Counted from the stretch's first letter, positions 51,097 to 60,335 are shown. The stretch is 64,000 nt of DNA from Rhizobium leguminosarum bv. trifolii WSM2297 (GCF_000271845.1 NZ_JH719393.1:744001-808000); one strand, 5' to 3'. The notes: generated from the sequence alone by a model not told the origin. Numbers and translations are program-made.

Positions 51097-52179
51097 TTAG
51101 CGAAGCCGTTTGCCGGCGCCGTCGAAAAGGAATGTGTGGCTTGCGGGAAGACCGACGGTCAGTGTCTCGCGGTTGCCGGCGGTGCGCGATTCCGGGCGCT
51201 CGATGATCAGCTGTTCGTTGCCGATGGCGGCGTAGATGTAGCTGGTATTGCCGAGATGCTCGGCAACGTCGATTGCGACGGTGAGATCGGCATCGCCCAT
51301 GCCGGCATCGACGAAATGCTCGGGACGGATGCCGAGCGTCACCTTCGTGCCGGCTTCGATGGGTTCGCTGAGGGGCAGCGGCAGGCGCGTATCGGCTTCG
51401 CTTTCCAACGCGATCACCACCCTGCCCGGCTGGCTCTCGACCACGACGGCTTTGAGGAAATTCATCTTCGGGGAGCCGACGAAACCGGCGACAAACTGGT
51501 TGGCGGGGTCGTCGTAAAGGTCGAGCGGCGCGCCGATCTGCTCGATATTGCCGGCGCGCAGCACGACGATCCGGTCGGCAAGTGTCATCGCTTCCGTCTG
51601 GTCGTGGGTGACGTAGATCATCGTCGTACCGAGCTGCTTGTGCAGCCTGGATATTTCGACGCGCATCTGCACGCGCAGTTCGGCATCGAGGTTCGACAAG
51701 GGCTCGTCGAACAGGAAAACCTCGGGTTCGCGGACGATTGCGCGGCCGATTGCGACGCGCTGGCGCTGACCGCCGGAAAGCTGCTTCGGCCTCCGCTTCA
51801 TCAGCTCGGTGATCTGCAGGATCTCGGCGACATGGCGCACGCGCCGCTCGGTATCGGCCTTCGGATTGCCGTTCATCCGCAGACCGAAACTCAGGTTTTC
51901 CTCAACGGTGAGGTGCGGATAGAGCGCATAGGACTGGAAGACCATGGCGATGCCGCGATCGGCCGGCTCGACGTCGTTGACGACCCTGCCGCCGATCTGA
52001 AGCTCGCCGGAGGTAATATCCTCGAGACCCGCGATCATGCGCAGCAGCGTGGATTTTCCACAGCCGGAGGGACCGACGAAGACGACGAATTCGCCGTCCT
52101 TCACCTCCAGATTGGCGCCATGGATGATCTCAAAGCCGCCGAAGCGCTTGACGATATTGCTGAGTGAAAGCTCTGCCAT
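51097..52179 (-). CDS. Sugar ABC transporter ATP-binding protein (MalK/UgpC type)
   Basis: The 360-residue ATPase has Walker A GPSGCGKST, signature LSGGQRQRVAIGRAI, Walker B VFLFDEPLSNLD, switch His VTHDQTEAM and a C-terminal regulatory domain (VTLGIRPEHFVDAG). It is the last importer gene in the leftward operon that starts at the binding protein (55254), 37 bases before the fusion dehydrogenase, which may be co-transcribed. The substrate is unknown; sugar is likely from the neighbours. Confidence 0.94.
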   Translation of the reverse strand: MAELSLSNIVKRFGGFEIIHGANLEVKDGEFVVFVGPSGCGKSTLLRMIAGLEDITSGELQIGGRVVNDVEPADRGIAMVFQSYALYPHLTVEENLSFGLRMNGNPKADTERRVRHVAEILQITELMKRRPKQLSGGQRQRVAIGRAIVREPEVFLFDEPLSNLDAELRVQMRVEISRLHKQLGTTMIYVTHDQTEAMTLADRIVVLRAGNIEQIGAPLDLYDDPANQFVAGFVGSPKMNFLKAVVVESQPGRVVIALESEADTRLPLPLSEPIEAGTKVTLGIRPEHFVDAGMGDADLTVAIDVAEHLGNTSYIYAAIGNEQLIIERPESRTAGNRETLTVGLPASHTFLFDGAGKRLR

Positions 52180-52197
52180 GCAGCTCCCCGATTCCGA

Positions 52198-53034
52198 TTA
52201 CTTGATTGCGCCGGCCGCGATGCCGGCGATGAAATGGCGCTGGAGAGCCACGAAGACGACGAGGATCGGCGCCGTCAGCAGCACCGCCCCGGCCATGATG
52301 CCGCCCCAGGAAACCTTGGTGAGGCCGATCAGCGTTCCCAATGCCACCGGCGCCGTCATCATTCCCGGTCTGGAATTGATGAGCAGCGGCCAGAGGTAAT
52401 TGTTCCACGAGACGAGAAAGAGGATGATCGCCAATGCGGCCATCGTCGGTCGCGCCAACGGCAGGGCGATGCGCAGGAAGATCTGCCATTCCTTGACGCC
52501 TTCGACGCGTGCCGCATCGAAGAGTTCACCCGGCATCATCGAAAAGGACTGCCGCATGAACAGGACGCCGAGGGAATTAAAGAGCGGCGGCACGATCAAT
52601 GCCACCCAGGTGTTCGCCAGCTTGAATTCGCGTGCCACCATGATGAATTGCGGGATGACGACCACCGAGAAAGGCAGCGTGATCGTGCCGAGAATGATGG
52701 CGATGACGATGGAGCGGCCAACGAAACGATAACGCGCCAGCGCCCACCCCGCCATCGAGGTCAGCATCACCGAGAGCACGGTGTAGATCATCGCGACGCC
52801 GATGGAGATCACCATAGCGCCGATGAAGTCGGTATCGGCCTGCAGGTTCTTGAAATTCGCGACGAAGTTGGTCGATGGCCAGAGCACGATGTCGGGGCTG
52901 AAGATGCCGTTGTCAGGCATTGTCGAGAAGACGAACATCATCCAGAGCGGAAACAGCCAGATCAGCGCCAGCGGCGCCAGCGCAGCGTGCAGCGCGATCT
53001 GACGGATGAGAAGGGATTGCGACTTGGATCTCAT
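52198..53034 (-). CDS. Sugar ABC transporter permease (MalG type)
   Basis: The 278-residue inner-membrane protein has six helices and the coupling loop LFDAARVEGVKEWQIFLRIALP with the EAA-type Gly, in two blocks. It overlaps the partner permease by ATGA (53031-53034). NYLWPLLINSRPGMMTAPVA is the typical C-terminal block of the MalG/UgpE group. Confidence 0.93.
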   Translation of the reverse strand: MRSKSQSLLIRQIALHAALAPLALIWLFPLWMMFVFSTMPDNGIFSPDIVLWPSTNFVANFKNLQADTDFIGAMVISIGVAMIYTVLSVMLTSMAGWALARYRFVGRSIVIAIILGTITLPFSVVVIPQFIMVAREFKLANTWVALIVPPLFNSLGVLFMRQSFSMMPGELFDAARVEGVKEWQIFLRIALPLARPTMAALAIILFLVSWNNYLWPLLINSRPGMMTAPVALGTLIGLTKVSWGGIMAGAVLLTAPILVVFVALQRHFIAGIAAGAIK

Positions 53035-53891
53035 TTCGGGTCCCTCCCGATCCAGAGATTGAAGAGGGAGATCACCACCGCGAGAGCAGCCATCGTATAG
53101 GCGATCGCCGAGGCATAGCCGAAGTTCAGCGAGGTGAAACCCTGGCGATAGAGGAAGAGGCCAAGTGTCTCCGTACCGCCGCCCGGACCACCGCGATTGG
53201 TGATGAGGAACGGCTCGGTAAAGAGCTGCATGGTGCCGATCACCGAGAGCACCACACAGAAGAGGATGATCGGTTTTAAGAGCGGAAGGGTGATGTGGAA
53301 GAACTGCTGCACCTTGCTCACCCGGTCGAGCGTCGCTGCCTCGTAGACATCGTCCGGAATAGACTGCAGGCCGGCGAGGATGATGATGGCATTATAGCCG
53401 GCCCAGCGCCATGTGACGGCGAGGATGATCACGGCCATAGCGGCATTGGCGTTGTCGAACCAGGATACCGGGCTGAAGCCGACCGCTGCGATCATCTTGT
53501 TGATGATGCCGAAATCGAGGCTGAACATCAGCCGGAACACAGCGGCATAGGCGACCTCGCCGACAACGACGGGGGCAAAGAAGGCGAAACGGAAAAGCGG
53601 GCGCGCTTTCAAGAGCGGCGAATTGAGCAGCACGGCCATGACGGTCGCCAGCGCGATCATCACGGGAACCTGGATCACCAGGATGATCAGCGTGTTGTAG
53701 AGAGCGTTATAGAAGGCGGGGTCGTAGAAGAGCCGGCCCCAATTGGCCTGGAAACTGTATTTCCACGGATTGATGCGGGTGTTTTGAAAGGAAATCAGGA
53801 ATGAATCGATGATCGGCCAGACCCAGAAGGTGGCAAAAACCAGCAGATAGGGGGCGAGGAACGCATAGGCGCTCCGGGTTCTGAATGGCAT
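53031..53891 (-). CDS. Sugar ABC transporter permease (MalF/UgpA type)
   Basis: The 286-residue inner-membrane protein of normal UgpA length has six helices, the block FFAPVVVGEVAYAAVFRLMF and the coupling loop VYEAATLDRVSKVQQFFHIT. Unlike the permease at 35061-36362 it has no extra periplasmic domain. An 88-base gap with a strong hairpin separates it from the binding-protein gene. Confidence 0.93.
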   Translation of the reverse strand: MPFRTRSAYAFLAPYLLVFATFWVWPIIDSFLISFQNTRINPWKYSFQANWGRLFYDPAFYNALYNTLIILVIQVPVMIALATVMAVLLNSPLLKARPLFRFAFFAPVVVGEVAYAAVFRLMFSLDFGIINKMIAAVGFSPVSWFDNANAAMAVIILAVTWRWAGYNAIIILAGLQSIPDDVYEAATLDRVSKVQQFFHITLPLLKPIILFCVVLSVIGTMQLFTEPFLITNRGGPGGGTETLGLFLYRQGFTSLNFGYASAIAYTMAALAVVISLFNLWIGRDPK

Positions 53892-53948
53892 CGAGCCTCC
53901 TCCACATAAAACGAATGAATGACCCGCCCGCCCGAAGGCAGGCAGAAA

Positions 53949-53971
53949 GCCGGGCGCCTGAAGCGCCCGGC
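53949..53971 (-). terminator. Intra-operon hairpin after the binding-protein gene
   Basis: GCCGGGCGC (53949-53957) pairs exactly with GCGCCCGGC (53963-53971) around CTGAA; on the transcribed strand TTTCTGCC follows. It is placed to lower transcription of the permeases relative to the binding protein. Confidence 0.7.
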
Positions 53972-53979
53972 ATCGTCAT

Positions 53980-55254
53980 TCATTGCGCGACCGGAAGACC
54001 GGTTGCCGAAGCGATCTGCTTGGCGGCATCGTCGAGGGCCGTCTTCGCATCGGGATAGCCGCCGGCGAAGAATTTCGCCTGCGTTGCCTTGAAGATGCCT
54101 TCAGCATCGCTCTGGAAGGCGGTGCCGCGGCTCGGTACGATCTTCGGCAGCGTCGCCAGGATATCGGCCCAGACCTTCTGGCCGCCCCAATAGGGCTGCG
54201 GCTCGCTGACGAAGGGATCCTTCTCGGCAGAAAGCAGCGACGGGACCAAGCCGAATTCCTTCAGCATGGTGACCTGACCCTCGTTCGTACCAAGGGCGTA
54301 GTTGACGAATTTCCAGGCCGCGTCCTTGTTTGCCGAGGTCGCCGAAATGGCGAGCGACGAACCGCCGAGATTGGCGGCATGCGGGCCATCGGCCGTCAGG
54401 CTCGGCATTCTGTAGACGCCCCACTTGCCCTTGAGATCAGGCGAGGTCGAGCGCACGGTGCCTTCATACCAGCCGCCATAGAGCTGGCTTGCCGCTTTGC
54501 CAGCGGTATTGGCCTGGATCTTCTCGTCCCAGTTGGCCGCAGTCAGCGTGCCCGCGTCTTTCATCTCCTTCACCTTTTGCAGCGAAGCGACGCAGGCCGG
54601 CTGGTTGATGGTGATGTTCTGGCCATCGGTCGAGAAATAGCCGCAGCCCTGTTCATTGGCGATCATGCGGAACCATTCGCTGTCGCCGTTGAAATCGGCC
54701 TGCGCCATGACGACGCCGGGATTGGCAGCAGAAATCTTCTTGCCGGCGGCGATGAAATCGTCCCAGGTGCTGATCGTGCTCGGATCGACGCCGGCCTTTT
54801 CGTACATGTCGCGGCGGTAGAAGACGGCGACCGGACCGGAATCCCAGGGCATGGCATAAGCGACATCGCCGACCTCAAGTTCGGTGCGCTTGAAGTCGGG
54901 GAACTTCGCCTGGATATCGGCCGTGTAGCCGAGCTCCTTCAGATTGGCGAAGCAATCCGGGAAACGGCTCCAGAAGATTTCAGCCTCGAAATTCTCAATG
55001 CTGACAATATCAGGCAGGCCGTCGCCGCCGGCAGCGCAGGCAGCGAGCGTCTTGTCGAACACCTGGCTGTTTCCAAGGTCCTCGACGGTGACCTTGATAT
55101 CGGGAAACTGTTTGTTGAAGCCTGGAAGCGTGGACTTCAATGCCGATGCGGCGACATTCCAGCTCCAGATGGTCAGATTGGCCGGTTCAGCGAATGCAGA
55201 GCCGGTAGCGAGCAGTGCGATAGCTGCGGTCGCAGCGAGAAGTTTGAAGCGCAT
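53980..55254 (-). CDS. Extracellular solute-binding protein, sugar type (family 1)
   Basis: The 424-residue precursor has a signal peptide (MRFKLLAATAAIALLATGSAFA) and the family 1 fold: LTIWSWNVAASALKSTLPGF, YAMPWDSGPVAVFYRRDMYE and YGGWYEGTVRS. It is the first gene of the operon and lies divergent from the AraC regulator (start 55341), 86 bases away. The ligand is probably a sugar or polyol processed by the Gfo/Idh/MocA enzymes around it. Confidence 0.93.
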   Translation of the reverse strand: MRFKLLAATAAIALLATGSAFAEPANLTIWSWNVAASALKSTLPGFNKQFPDIKVTVEDLGNSQVFDKTLAACAAGGDGLPDIVSIENFEAEIFWSRFPDCFANLKELGYTADIQAKFPDFKRTELEVGDVAYAMPWDSGPVAVFYRRDMYEKAGVDPSTISTWDDFIAAGKKISAANPGVVMAQADFNGDSEWFRMIANEQGCGYFSTDGQNITINQPACVASLQKVKEMKDAGTLTAANWDEKIQANTAGKAASQLYGGWYEGTVRSTSPDLKGKWGVYRMPSLTADGPHAANLGGSSLAISATSANKDAAWKFVNYALGTNEGQVTMLKEFGLVPSLLSAEKDPFVSEPQPYWGGQKVWADILATLPKIVPSRGTAFQSDAEGIFKATQAKFFAGGYPDAKTALDDAAKQIASATGLPVAQ

Positions 55255-55340
55255 TGAAAATCCTCCCTTTTCAATTGCCGATCTTTCACGAACGCGGTTA
55301 GACTATCTGCAAAGGAGCGGGTGTCTCCTAAAAAGGGAAC

Positions 55341-56261
55341 ATGGATTTGGCGGAAAGTAAGGTCGGCACGAGTGCAATCTATCAGCCCGGCGCAAGCAGC
55401 ATCGAGGGTTCGCCGACGGCGCTGCAGATGTTTCATGCCCATCCGCTCGTCATGGCCATGCCGCACTGGCATGCCCAGGTCGAGGTCAACTACGTCATGC
55501 GTGGCACGGTTCATTATCGGATGAGTGACCACGAATTCCGGCTGAACGCCGGCGAAATGTGCCTGTTCTGGGGTGGGCAGCCGCATCAGATGGATGAATC
55601 CTCGGATGATTCGCTCTATGCCGGTGCCCATCTGCCGCTCATCTATTTCTTCCGGCTGCGTCTGCCGATCAGCATTTCCAGCCGGCTGATGAAGGGCGAG
55701 ACGCTGCTGACCTCGGCAACCGATGCCGCCGACAACGAGAACTTCGCCCGCTGGTCTCGCTATTCCAAGTCTGGCGATGCCGCCAAGGCCCAGCACGCGG
55801 TCGACGAGTTGCTGCTGCGCATCGAGCGCATCGCACTCGAACCCTATTCGATGACGACGTCGAAGACGGCCGTCAGCCTGGAAGGCGATCAGCCACACCC
55901 GAATTCCTCACGCAGCGTCGCGCGCATGTGCGATTTCATCGCCGCCAATTTTCTGCACGACATCGATTCGGTCGATATCGCCCGCGCCGCCGACCTGCAT
56001 CCGAAATATGCGATGAATCTGTTCAAGCGATCGACCGGCATGACGCTCAGCAAATATGTGACGCTGCTCAGGCTGTCGCGCGCCCAGGCGATGCTGATGA
56101 GCGAAGGCGCCAATGTGCTGCAGGTGGCGATGGACAGCGGCTTCGGCTCGATCAGCGCCTTCAACAAGTCCTTCCGTCACATCGCCGGCATGTCGCCATC
56201 GGACTTCCGCCGCGATATCCGGCTGGTGACGACGATCCCCGCCGGCGCCTTCCGGAATTAG
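55341..56261 (+). CDS. AraC family transcriptional regulator
   Basis: The 306-residue protein has an N-terminal cupin sensor (FHAHPLVMAMPHWHAQVEVN, GEMCLFWGGQPHQM) and a C-terminal double helix-turn-helix (VDIARAADLHPKYAMNLFKR, then ALDSGFGSISAFNKSFRHIA-like VAMDSGFGSISAFNKSFRH). The layout is that of MelR-type sugar activators. It is divergent from the binding-protein gene at 53980-55254, which it most likely activates. The ribosome site AAAGGGAAC precedes ATG 55341. Confidence 0.92.
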   Translation: MDLAESKVGTSAIYQPGASSIEGSPTALQMFHAHPLVMAMPHWHAQVEVNYVMRGTVHYRMSDHEFRLNAGEMCLFWGGQPHQMDESSDDSLYAGAHLPLIYFFRLRLPISISSRLMKGETLLTSATDAADNENFARWSRYSKSGDAAKAQHAVDELLLRIERIALEPYSMTTSKTAVSLEGDQPHPNSSRSVARMCDFIAANFLHDIDSVDIARAADLHPKYAMNLFKRSTGMTLSKYVTLLRLSRAQAMLMSEGANVLQVAMDSGFGSISAFNKSFRHIAGMSPSDFRRDIRLVTTIPAGAFRN

Positions 56262-56276
56262 CTCTGGATCCTTCGC

Positions 56277-56672
56277 CTACCGTTTCTCGGCGAGTTCGAT
56301 CTGAATGCCGTCGGGATCGCGCAGGAAGGCGACCTTGTGCAGCACCTCGGCATTGACTGCCAGGCGCGGCCGCTCCTTGATCTCGATGCCGGCCTTTTCC
56401 AACCGGGCGAAGGCCTCATCGACACTTTCGAACAGGAAGGTCAGATGGCGCAGGCCAGCCGTACCCTCCGGCACATCGACCGCCCGTGCCGCACCACCCG
56501 CAGGTGCGACGATTTCGAGCATGCCGCCGCCGGCATCGAGAAAGGCGATCTCTCCGCCGTCAGCCATGACCTTGCGCAGATGCAGCTTGAGGCCGAGCAG
56601 GCCGCAGTAGAAATCGACCGTGCGGGCCATATCGCTGACCGTCATGCCGACATGCTCGAAGGACTTCAGCAT
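56277..56672 (-). CDS. VOC family (glyoxalase/dioxygenase-like) protein
   Basis: The 131-residue single-copy vicinal-oxygen-chelate protein has metal ligands at expected places: His7 (FEHVGMTVSDM), Glu in GGGMLEIVAPAGG, His in LRHLTFLFESVDEA and Glu in DPDGIQIELAEK. It resembles methylmalonyl-CoA epimerases and lactoylglutathione lyases. A complete His-Glu-His-Glu set suggests an active enzyme. It is the last gene of a leftward run of three (58806 to 56277) behind two sugar dehydrogenases. Confidence 0.85.
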   Translation of the reverse strand: MLKSFEHVGMTVSDMARTVDFYCGLLGLKLHLRKVMADGGEIAFLDAGGGMLEIVAPAGGAARAVDVPEGTAGLRHLTFLFESVDEAFARLEKAGIEIKERPRLAVNAEVLHKVAFLRDPDGIQIELAEKR

Positions 56673-56690
56673 GGAGTGTCCGTCCCCTGC

Positions 56691-57785
56691 TCAACCGGCA
56701 GCCGCGCGCCGTTCATCTTCCGGAAGCCAGGAGCGATAGAGCGGATGATCGGCAGCGATCGGCATCGGCGTCGGCTGGCCGGTGCGCTGCGAGAAGTAGG
56801 CTGATGTCACCAACTCCAGCGAATTGCGGGCATCCTGCAGCGTCACCGGCGGCTCCGTGTCTTCAATGATCGCTTGATGGAAGAGCTCGAATTGACGGGT
56901 GTAACCGTCCTCGCCGGGCACATAGGCGGCGAGTGCTGTGTCGATTTTCGCCTGGTGCTCCTCTGTTCCAGCGGTAAAGACCCAGGGATCGCGGCCCATT
57001 GTATAGGGCTCGAGGATGCTTTCGGCGACGAGATCGCTGAAGCAGAAGCGCAGCCGCGAGATTTCCTTGCGCGAGCCGAGCGTCATCGACAGCGTCGCCA
57101 GCGAGCCGTTCTGCATCTTCACCGAAAGGGCGGCCGTATCCTCGACCTCAATCGGATTGACCAGCGTCGCGCCATAGGAAAACACCTCGGCGCAGGGGCC
57201 ATGCACATAGTTCAGCATGTCATGGGCGTGGATCGCATGGCCGAGAAGGCCGCCGCCGAGTTCGGTCGCCCATTTGCCGCGCCACGGCACGGCATAATAA
57301 TCCGGGCCGCGCCACCAATGGGTCTCGATCGTCGTCAGAAACGGCTTGCCGGCAAGGCCGGTTTCGATCAGCAGCTTCAGCTTCTGCAGGCCGGAGCCGT
57401 AGCGATACTGGAAAATCGGCATCAGCTTCCGGCCGGGGAAACGGGCGAGGATGCGGCCCATCTCGTCGACCTCGGCGATGGAGCCGAAGAGCGGCTTCTC
57501 GCAGATCACGTGTTTGCCGGATTCGATCCCCTTGCGGCAGAGCTCGAAATGCGAGCTCGGCGGCGTCGAAATGTCGATGATGTCGAGATCGTCTCGGGCA
57601 AACAGCGAATCCGTATCCTGCGTGTATTCGCCGATGCCGTATTCCTCACACAGCGCCTTGCCGCGCTCCTCATCGAGCGAGCAGAGCACGGGCACCTCGA
57701 AGAGATCCTTGTTCCAGCCGAAGCCGGCCAGATGCCGCGCGGCAATGCCTGCGCCGATGACCCCGACGCGCAATTTCCTGGTCAT
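56691..57785 (-). CDS. Gfo/Idh/MocA family oxidoreductase
   Basis: The 364-residue enzyme has the Rossmann start RKLRVGVIGAGIAARHLAGF, the EKP motif (KHVICEKPLFGSIAEVDEMG) and the C-terminal substrate domain (WWRGPDYYAVPWRGKWATEL, then HAIHAHDMLNYVHG with the likely catalytic His residues). It lies 10 bases after the paralogue 57796-58806, so the two are in one operon. Paired dehydrogenases of this family often do consecutive oxidations and epimerisations of one sugar. Confidence 0.91.
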   Translation of the reverse strand: MTRKLRVGVIGAGIAARHLAGFGWNKDLFEVPVLCSLDEERGKALCEEYGIGEYTQDTDSLFARDDLDIIDISTPPSSHFELCRKGIESGKHVICEKPLFGSIAEVDEMGRILARFPGRKLMPIFQYRYGSGLQKLKLLIETGLAGKPFLTTIETHWWRGPDYYAVPWRGKWATELGGGLLGHAIHAHDMLNYVHGPCAEVFSYGATLVNPIEVEDTAALSVKMQNGSLATLSMTLGSRKEISRLRFCFSDLVAESILEPYTMGRDPWVFTAGTEEHQAKIDTALAAYVPGEDGYTRQFELFHQAIIEDTEPPVTLQDARNSLELVTSAYFSQRTGQPTPMPIAADHPLYRSWLPEDERRAAAG

Positions 57786-57795
57786 GATATCCTCC

Positions 57796-58806
57796 TCAGC
57801 GAGCGCCGATCTGGGCGGCTTTCGCCTGGGCTTCGAGCGAAAGGCGGCAGACTTCGAAAACGTGATCCTGCGTCATCGCCGTCTGCGTGCGGTTGCCGAC
57901 ATCGGCGGTGAACGCATCGAAATAATCGAGTTTTTCGTCGCTGCAGTCGATATGGGTCATTTCCTTGCCGTTGACGAGGAAGAGGTGATCCTTGCCCGGG
58001 CGGCCGGCAATATCGATATATTTGCGCAGCTCAATATAACCCTCGGTGCCGAGGATGGTCAGGCGCCCATCACCCCAGGTCGGCAGCGCCTCCGGCGTGA
58101 ACCAGTCGACGCGGATATAACCTGCCGCCTTGTCTGAGCGCAGCAGCACCTCGCCGAAATCCTGGAAGGCCGGCTTGTCGGGCATGCCGAAATTGCCGAT
58201 CGAGCTGGCAACCACCTCGCCTGAGGTCGAGCCGGTATAGAACAGGAACTGGTCGACCTGATGCGAGGCGATATCGACGATGATGCCGCCGAAGGCTTCG
58301 GGGTCGAAGAACCAGTCCGGCCGGGTGGGCAGCTGCAGCCGGTGCGGACCGACGCCGAGCGTCTGGATCACCTTGCCGATCGCGCCGTCGGCGACGAGCT
58401 TGCCGGCTTTGACGGCAGAGCGCACGCAATGGCGTTCGGAAAAGCAGATCGAGAAGATCTTGCCGGTCTCGGCGACCGTACGCTTGACTTCTTCGAGCTG
58501 GGCGAAGGTCGTTACGCCGGGCTTGTCGGTCATCACGTCCTTGCCTGCTTTCATCGCGCGGATGGCAAGCCCGGCGCGGTCGCGCGGGATGGCGGCAATG
58601 CAGATGACATCGATCGACGGATCGTCGAACAGCTTTTCCCGGTCGATCTGCGGCGCATCGGGATAGGTCTTCTCGAAGGCCTCGCGCAATGCCGGCACTG
58701 AAGTTTTGGGGCAGTAACCGACAAACTCGCCGCCTGATGCCAGCAAGCCCTTCACGTGATCGAACGTATGCCCATGGTCGATTCCGACGACGGCAAATCT
58801 CAACAT
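57796..58806 (-). CDS. Gfo/Idh/MocA family oxidoreductase
   Basis: The 336-residue protein starts MLRFAVVGIDHGHTFDHVKG. The dinucleotide loop is GIDHGH, where most relatives have GxGxxG, so cofactor binding may differ. The Lys of the family motif is TDKPG in MTDKPGVTTFAQLEE, replacing EKP. ATG 58806 follows GGGAGGATATTGCAGCG; the frame is open to 58926 but that part has no ribosome site. Downstream are a second Gfo/Idh enzyme and a VOC protein. Confidence 0.88.
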   Translation of the reverse strand: MLRFAVVGIDHGHTFDHVKGLLASGGEFVGYCPKTSVPALREAFEKTYPDAPQIDREKLFDDPSIDVICIAAIPRDRAGLAIRAMKAGKDVMTDKPGVTTFAQLEEVKRTVAETGKIFSICFSERHCVRSAVKAGKLVADGAIGKVIQTLGVGPHRLQLPTRPDWFFDPEAFGGIIVDIASHQVDQFLFYTGSTSGEVVASSIGNFGMPDKPAFQDFGEVLLRSDKAAGYIRVDWFTPEALPTWGDGRLTILGTEGYIELRKYIDIAGRPGKDHLFLVNGKEMTHIDCSDEKLDYFDAFTADVGNRTQTAMTQDHVFEVCRLSLEAQAKAAQIGAR

Positions 58807-59174
58807 CGCTGCAATATCCTCCCGGGATTTTCTGAGCGCCGGCTGGCGCCGGCATCCGCATGTCGGGCAAAACAGATAACGAAAGCTGGCGTCTGTCAAG
58901 GCAAGATCAGCGATGAAATGGCCCATGCTAAGAATTAAATATATGAAATATAACGATTATTTTGTATCTAAATAGTTATTTTGCGTGCTTTCGGCGATTC
59001 GAAATTTGGCCAGAAGCCCGCAGTCGATCCGATCGGGCGAAAGTCTTTTTCCCAAGCCTCCCTTGCCCGACCTCGATGAATGTGATCGATTTCAGCCGCC
59101 GCCGGGCTGGAGGGCGGCAACGACCCTGAAAGATTTCAAAGAGCGCTCCCGGCTCGCTGTGATGGAAGATCGCC
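58807..59174. promoter_or_regulatory. Divergent intergenic region, A/T-rich core
   Basis: This 368-base gap lies between the Gfo/Idh operon (leftward) and the FAH-family gene (rightward). From about 58930 to 58985 it is unusually A/T-rich for this genome and contains TTATTTTG twice, 19 bases apart (58957-58964 and 58976-58983), plus several -10-like boxes. The rest (58986-59160) shows no recognisable element or gene. Confidence 0.45.
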
Positions 59175-60335
59175 ATGTCTCGTTCTCTTCTCGATGCCGC
59201 CGCTTCGGGTGGTCTTTTTGTCGGCCGCGTCTGGAATCCCGAGGTTGCCGGGCCGAGTGTCGTGACATTGCGGGACGGCCTGCTGCTCGACATCACCTCG
59301 CGCGAGACGCCGACGCTGAGCGCCCTGCTCGAGCGACAGGATGCCGCCGATTTTGTCCGTGCTGCCAAAGGCAAGGCGATCGGCTCACTGGAGGAAGTGG
59401 CCGCCAACAGCACCGGAGCGCCGGATGAGGCTCACCCCTATCTGCTGGCGCCTGTCGACCTGCAGGCGGTCAAGGCCTGCGGCGTCACTTTCGCGCAATC
59501 GATGATCGAGCGCGTCATCGAGGAGAAGGCCGCCGGCAATCCGGAGCGCGCCGCCTCGATCCGCGAGCGCGTCAGCACGCTGATCGGCGGCAGCCTGACC
59601 AATCTCAAGGCCGGTTCGCCCGAAGCAGCCAAGGTCAAGCAGGCGCTGATCGACGAGGGCATGTGGTCGCAATATCTCGAAGTCGGCATTGGCCCCGACG
59701 CTGAAGTTTTCACCAAGGCGCCGGTGCTGTCCTCGGTCGGCTGGGGTGCGGATGTCGGCCTGCACCCGATTTCGACCTGGAACAATCCCGAGCCCGAAAT
59801 CGTGCTTTCGGTCAACAGCCGCGGCGAGATCCAGGGGGCGACGCTCGGCAATGACGTCAACCTGCGCGACGTCGAAGGCCGCTCGGCGCTGCTGCTCGGC
59901 AAGGCCAAAGACAACAACGCCTCCTGCTCGATCGGCCCCTTCATCCGCCTGTTCGATGCCGGTTACAGCCTGGAGGATGTGCGCAAGGCCGAACTCGACC
60001 TGAAGGTGTCAGGCCAGGATGGTTTCGTGTTGCACGGCAAGAGCTCGATGTCGCAGATCAGCCGCGACCCGACCGATCTCGTCAAACAGACGGTCGGTGC
60101 GCATCATCAGTATCCCGATGGTTTCATGCTCTTTCTCGGCACGCTGTTTGCGCCGACACAGGATCGCGACGCGGCGAAGCAGGGTTTCACCCATAAGATC
60201 GGCGATGTCGTCGAGATTTCCTCGGCCGGCCTCGGCACGCTCGTCAACACGGTACGCCTTTCCACCGAATGCCCGCCCTGGACCTTCGGCATTTCGGCGC
60301 TGATGAGCAACCTTGCAAAGCGTGGGTTGCTCTAA
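59175..60335 (+). CDS. FAH-family hydrolase/dehydratase, probable 2-keto-3-deoxy-sugar-acid type
   Basis: The 386-residue protein has the fumarylacetoacetase C-terminal fold with the metal Glu residues in NNPEPEIVLSVNSRG and the family run LGNDVNLRDVEGRSALLLGK. Its length and N-terminal domain (SRSLLDAAASGGLFVGRVWN) fit the group containing 2-keto-3-deoxy-arabinonate/xylonate dehydratases (AraD1/XylX-like). It would follow a sugar dehydrogenase and sugar-acid dehydratase in a Weimberg-type route. GGAAGATCGCC precedes ATG 59175. It stands alone but faces away from two sugar dehydrogenase genes. The exact acid is unknown. Confidence 0.8.
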   Translation: MSRSLLDAAASGGLFVGRVWNPEVAGPSVVTLRDGLLLDITSRETPTLSALLERQDAADFVRAAKGKAIGSLEEVAANSTGAPDEAHPYLLAPVDLQAVKACGVTFAQSMIERVIEEKAAGNPERAASIRERVSTLIGGSLTNLKAGSPEAAKVKQALIDEGMWSQYLEVGIGPDAEVFTKAPVLSSVGWGADVGLHPISTWNNPEPEIVLSVNSRGEIQGATLGNDVNLRDVEGRSALLLGKAKDNNASCSIGPFIRLFDAGYSLEDVRKAELDLKVSGQDGFVLHGKSSMSQISRDPTDLVKQTVGAHHQYPDGFMLFLGTLFAPTQDRDAAKQGFTHKIGDVVEISSAGLGTLVNTVRLSTECPPWTFGISALMSNLAKRGLL

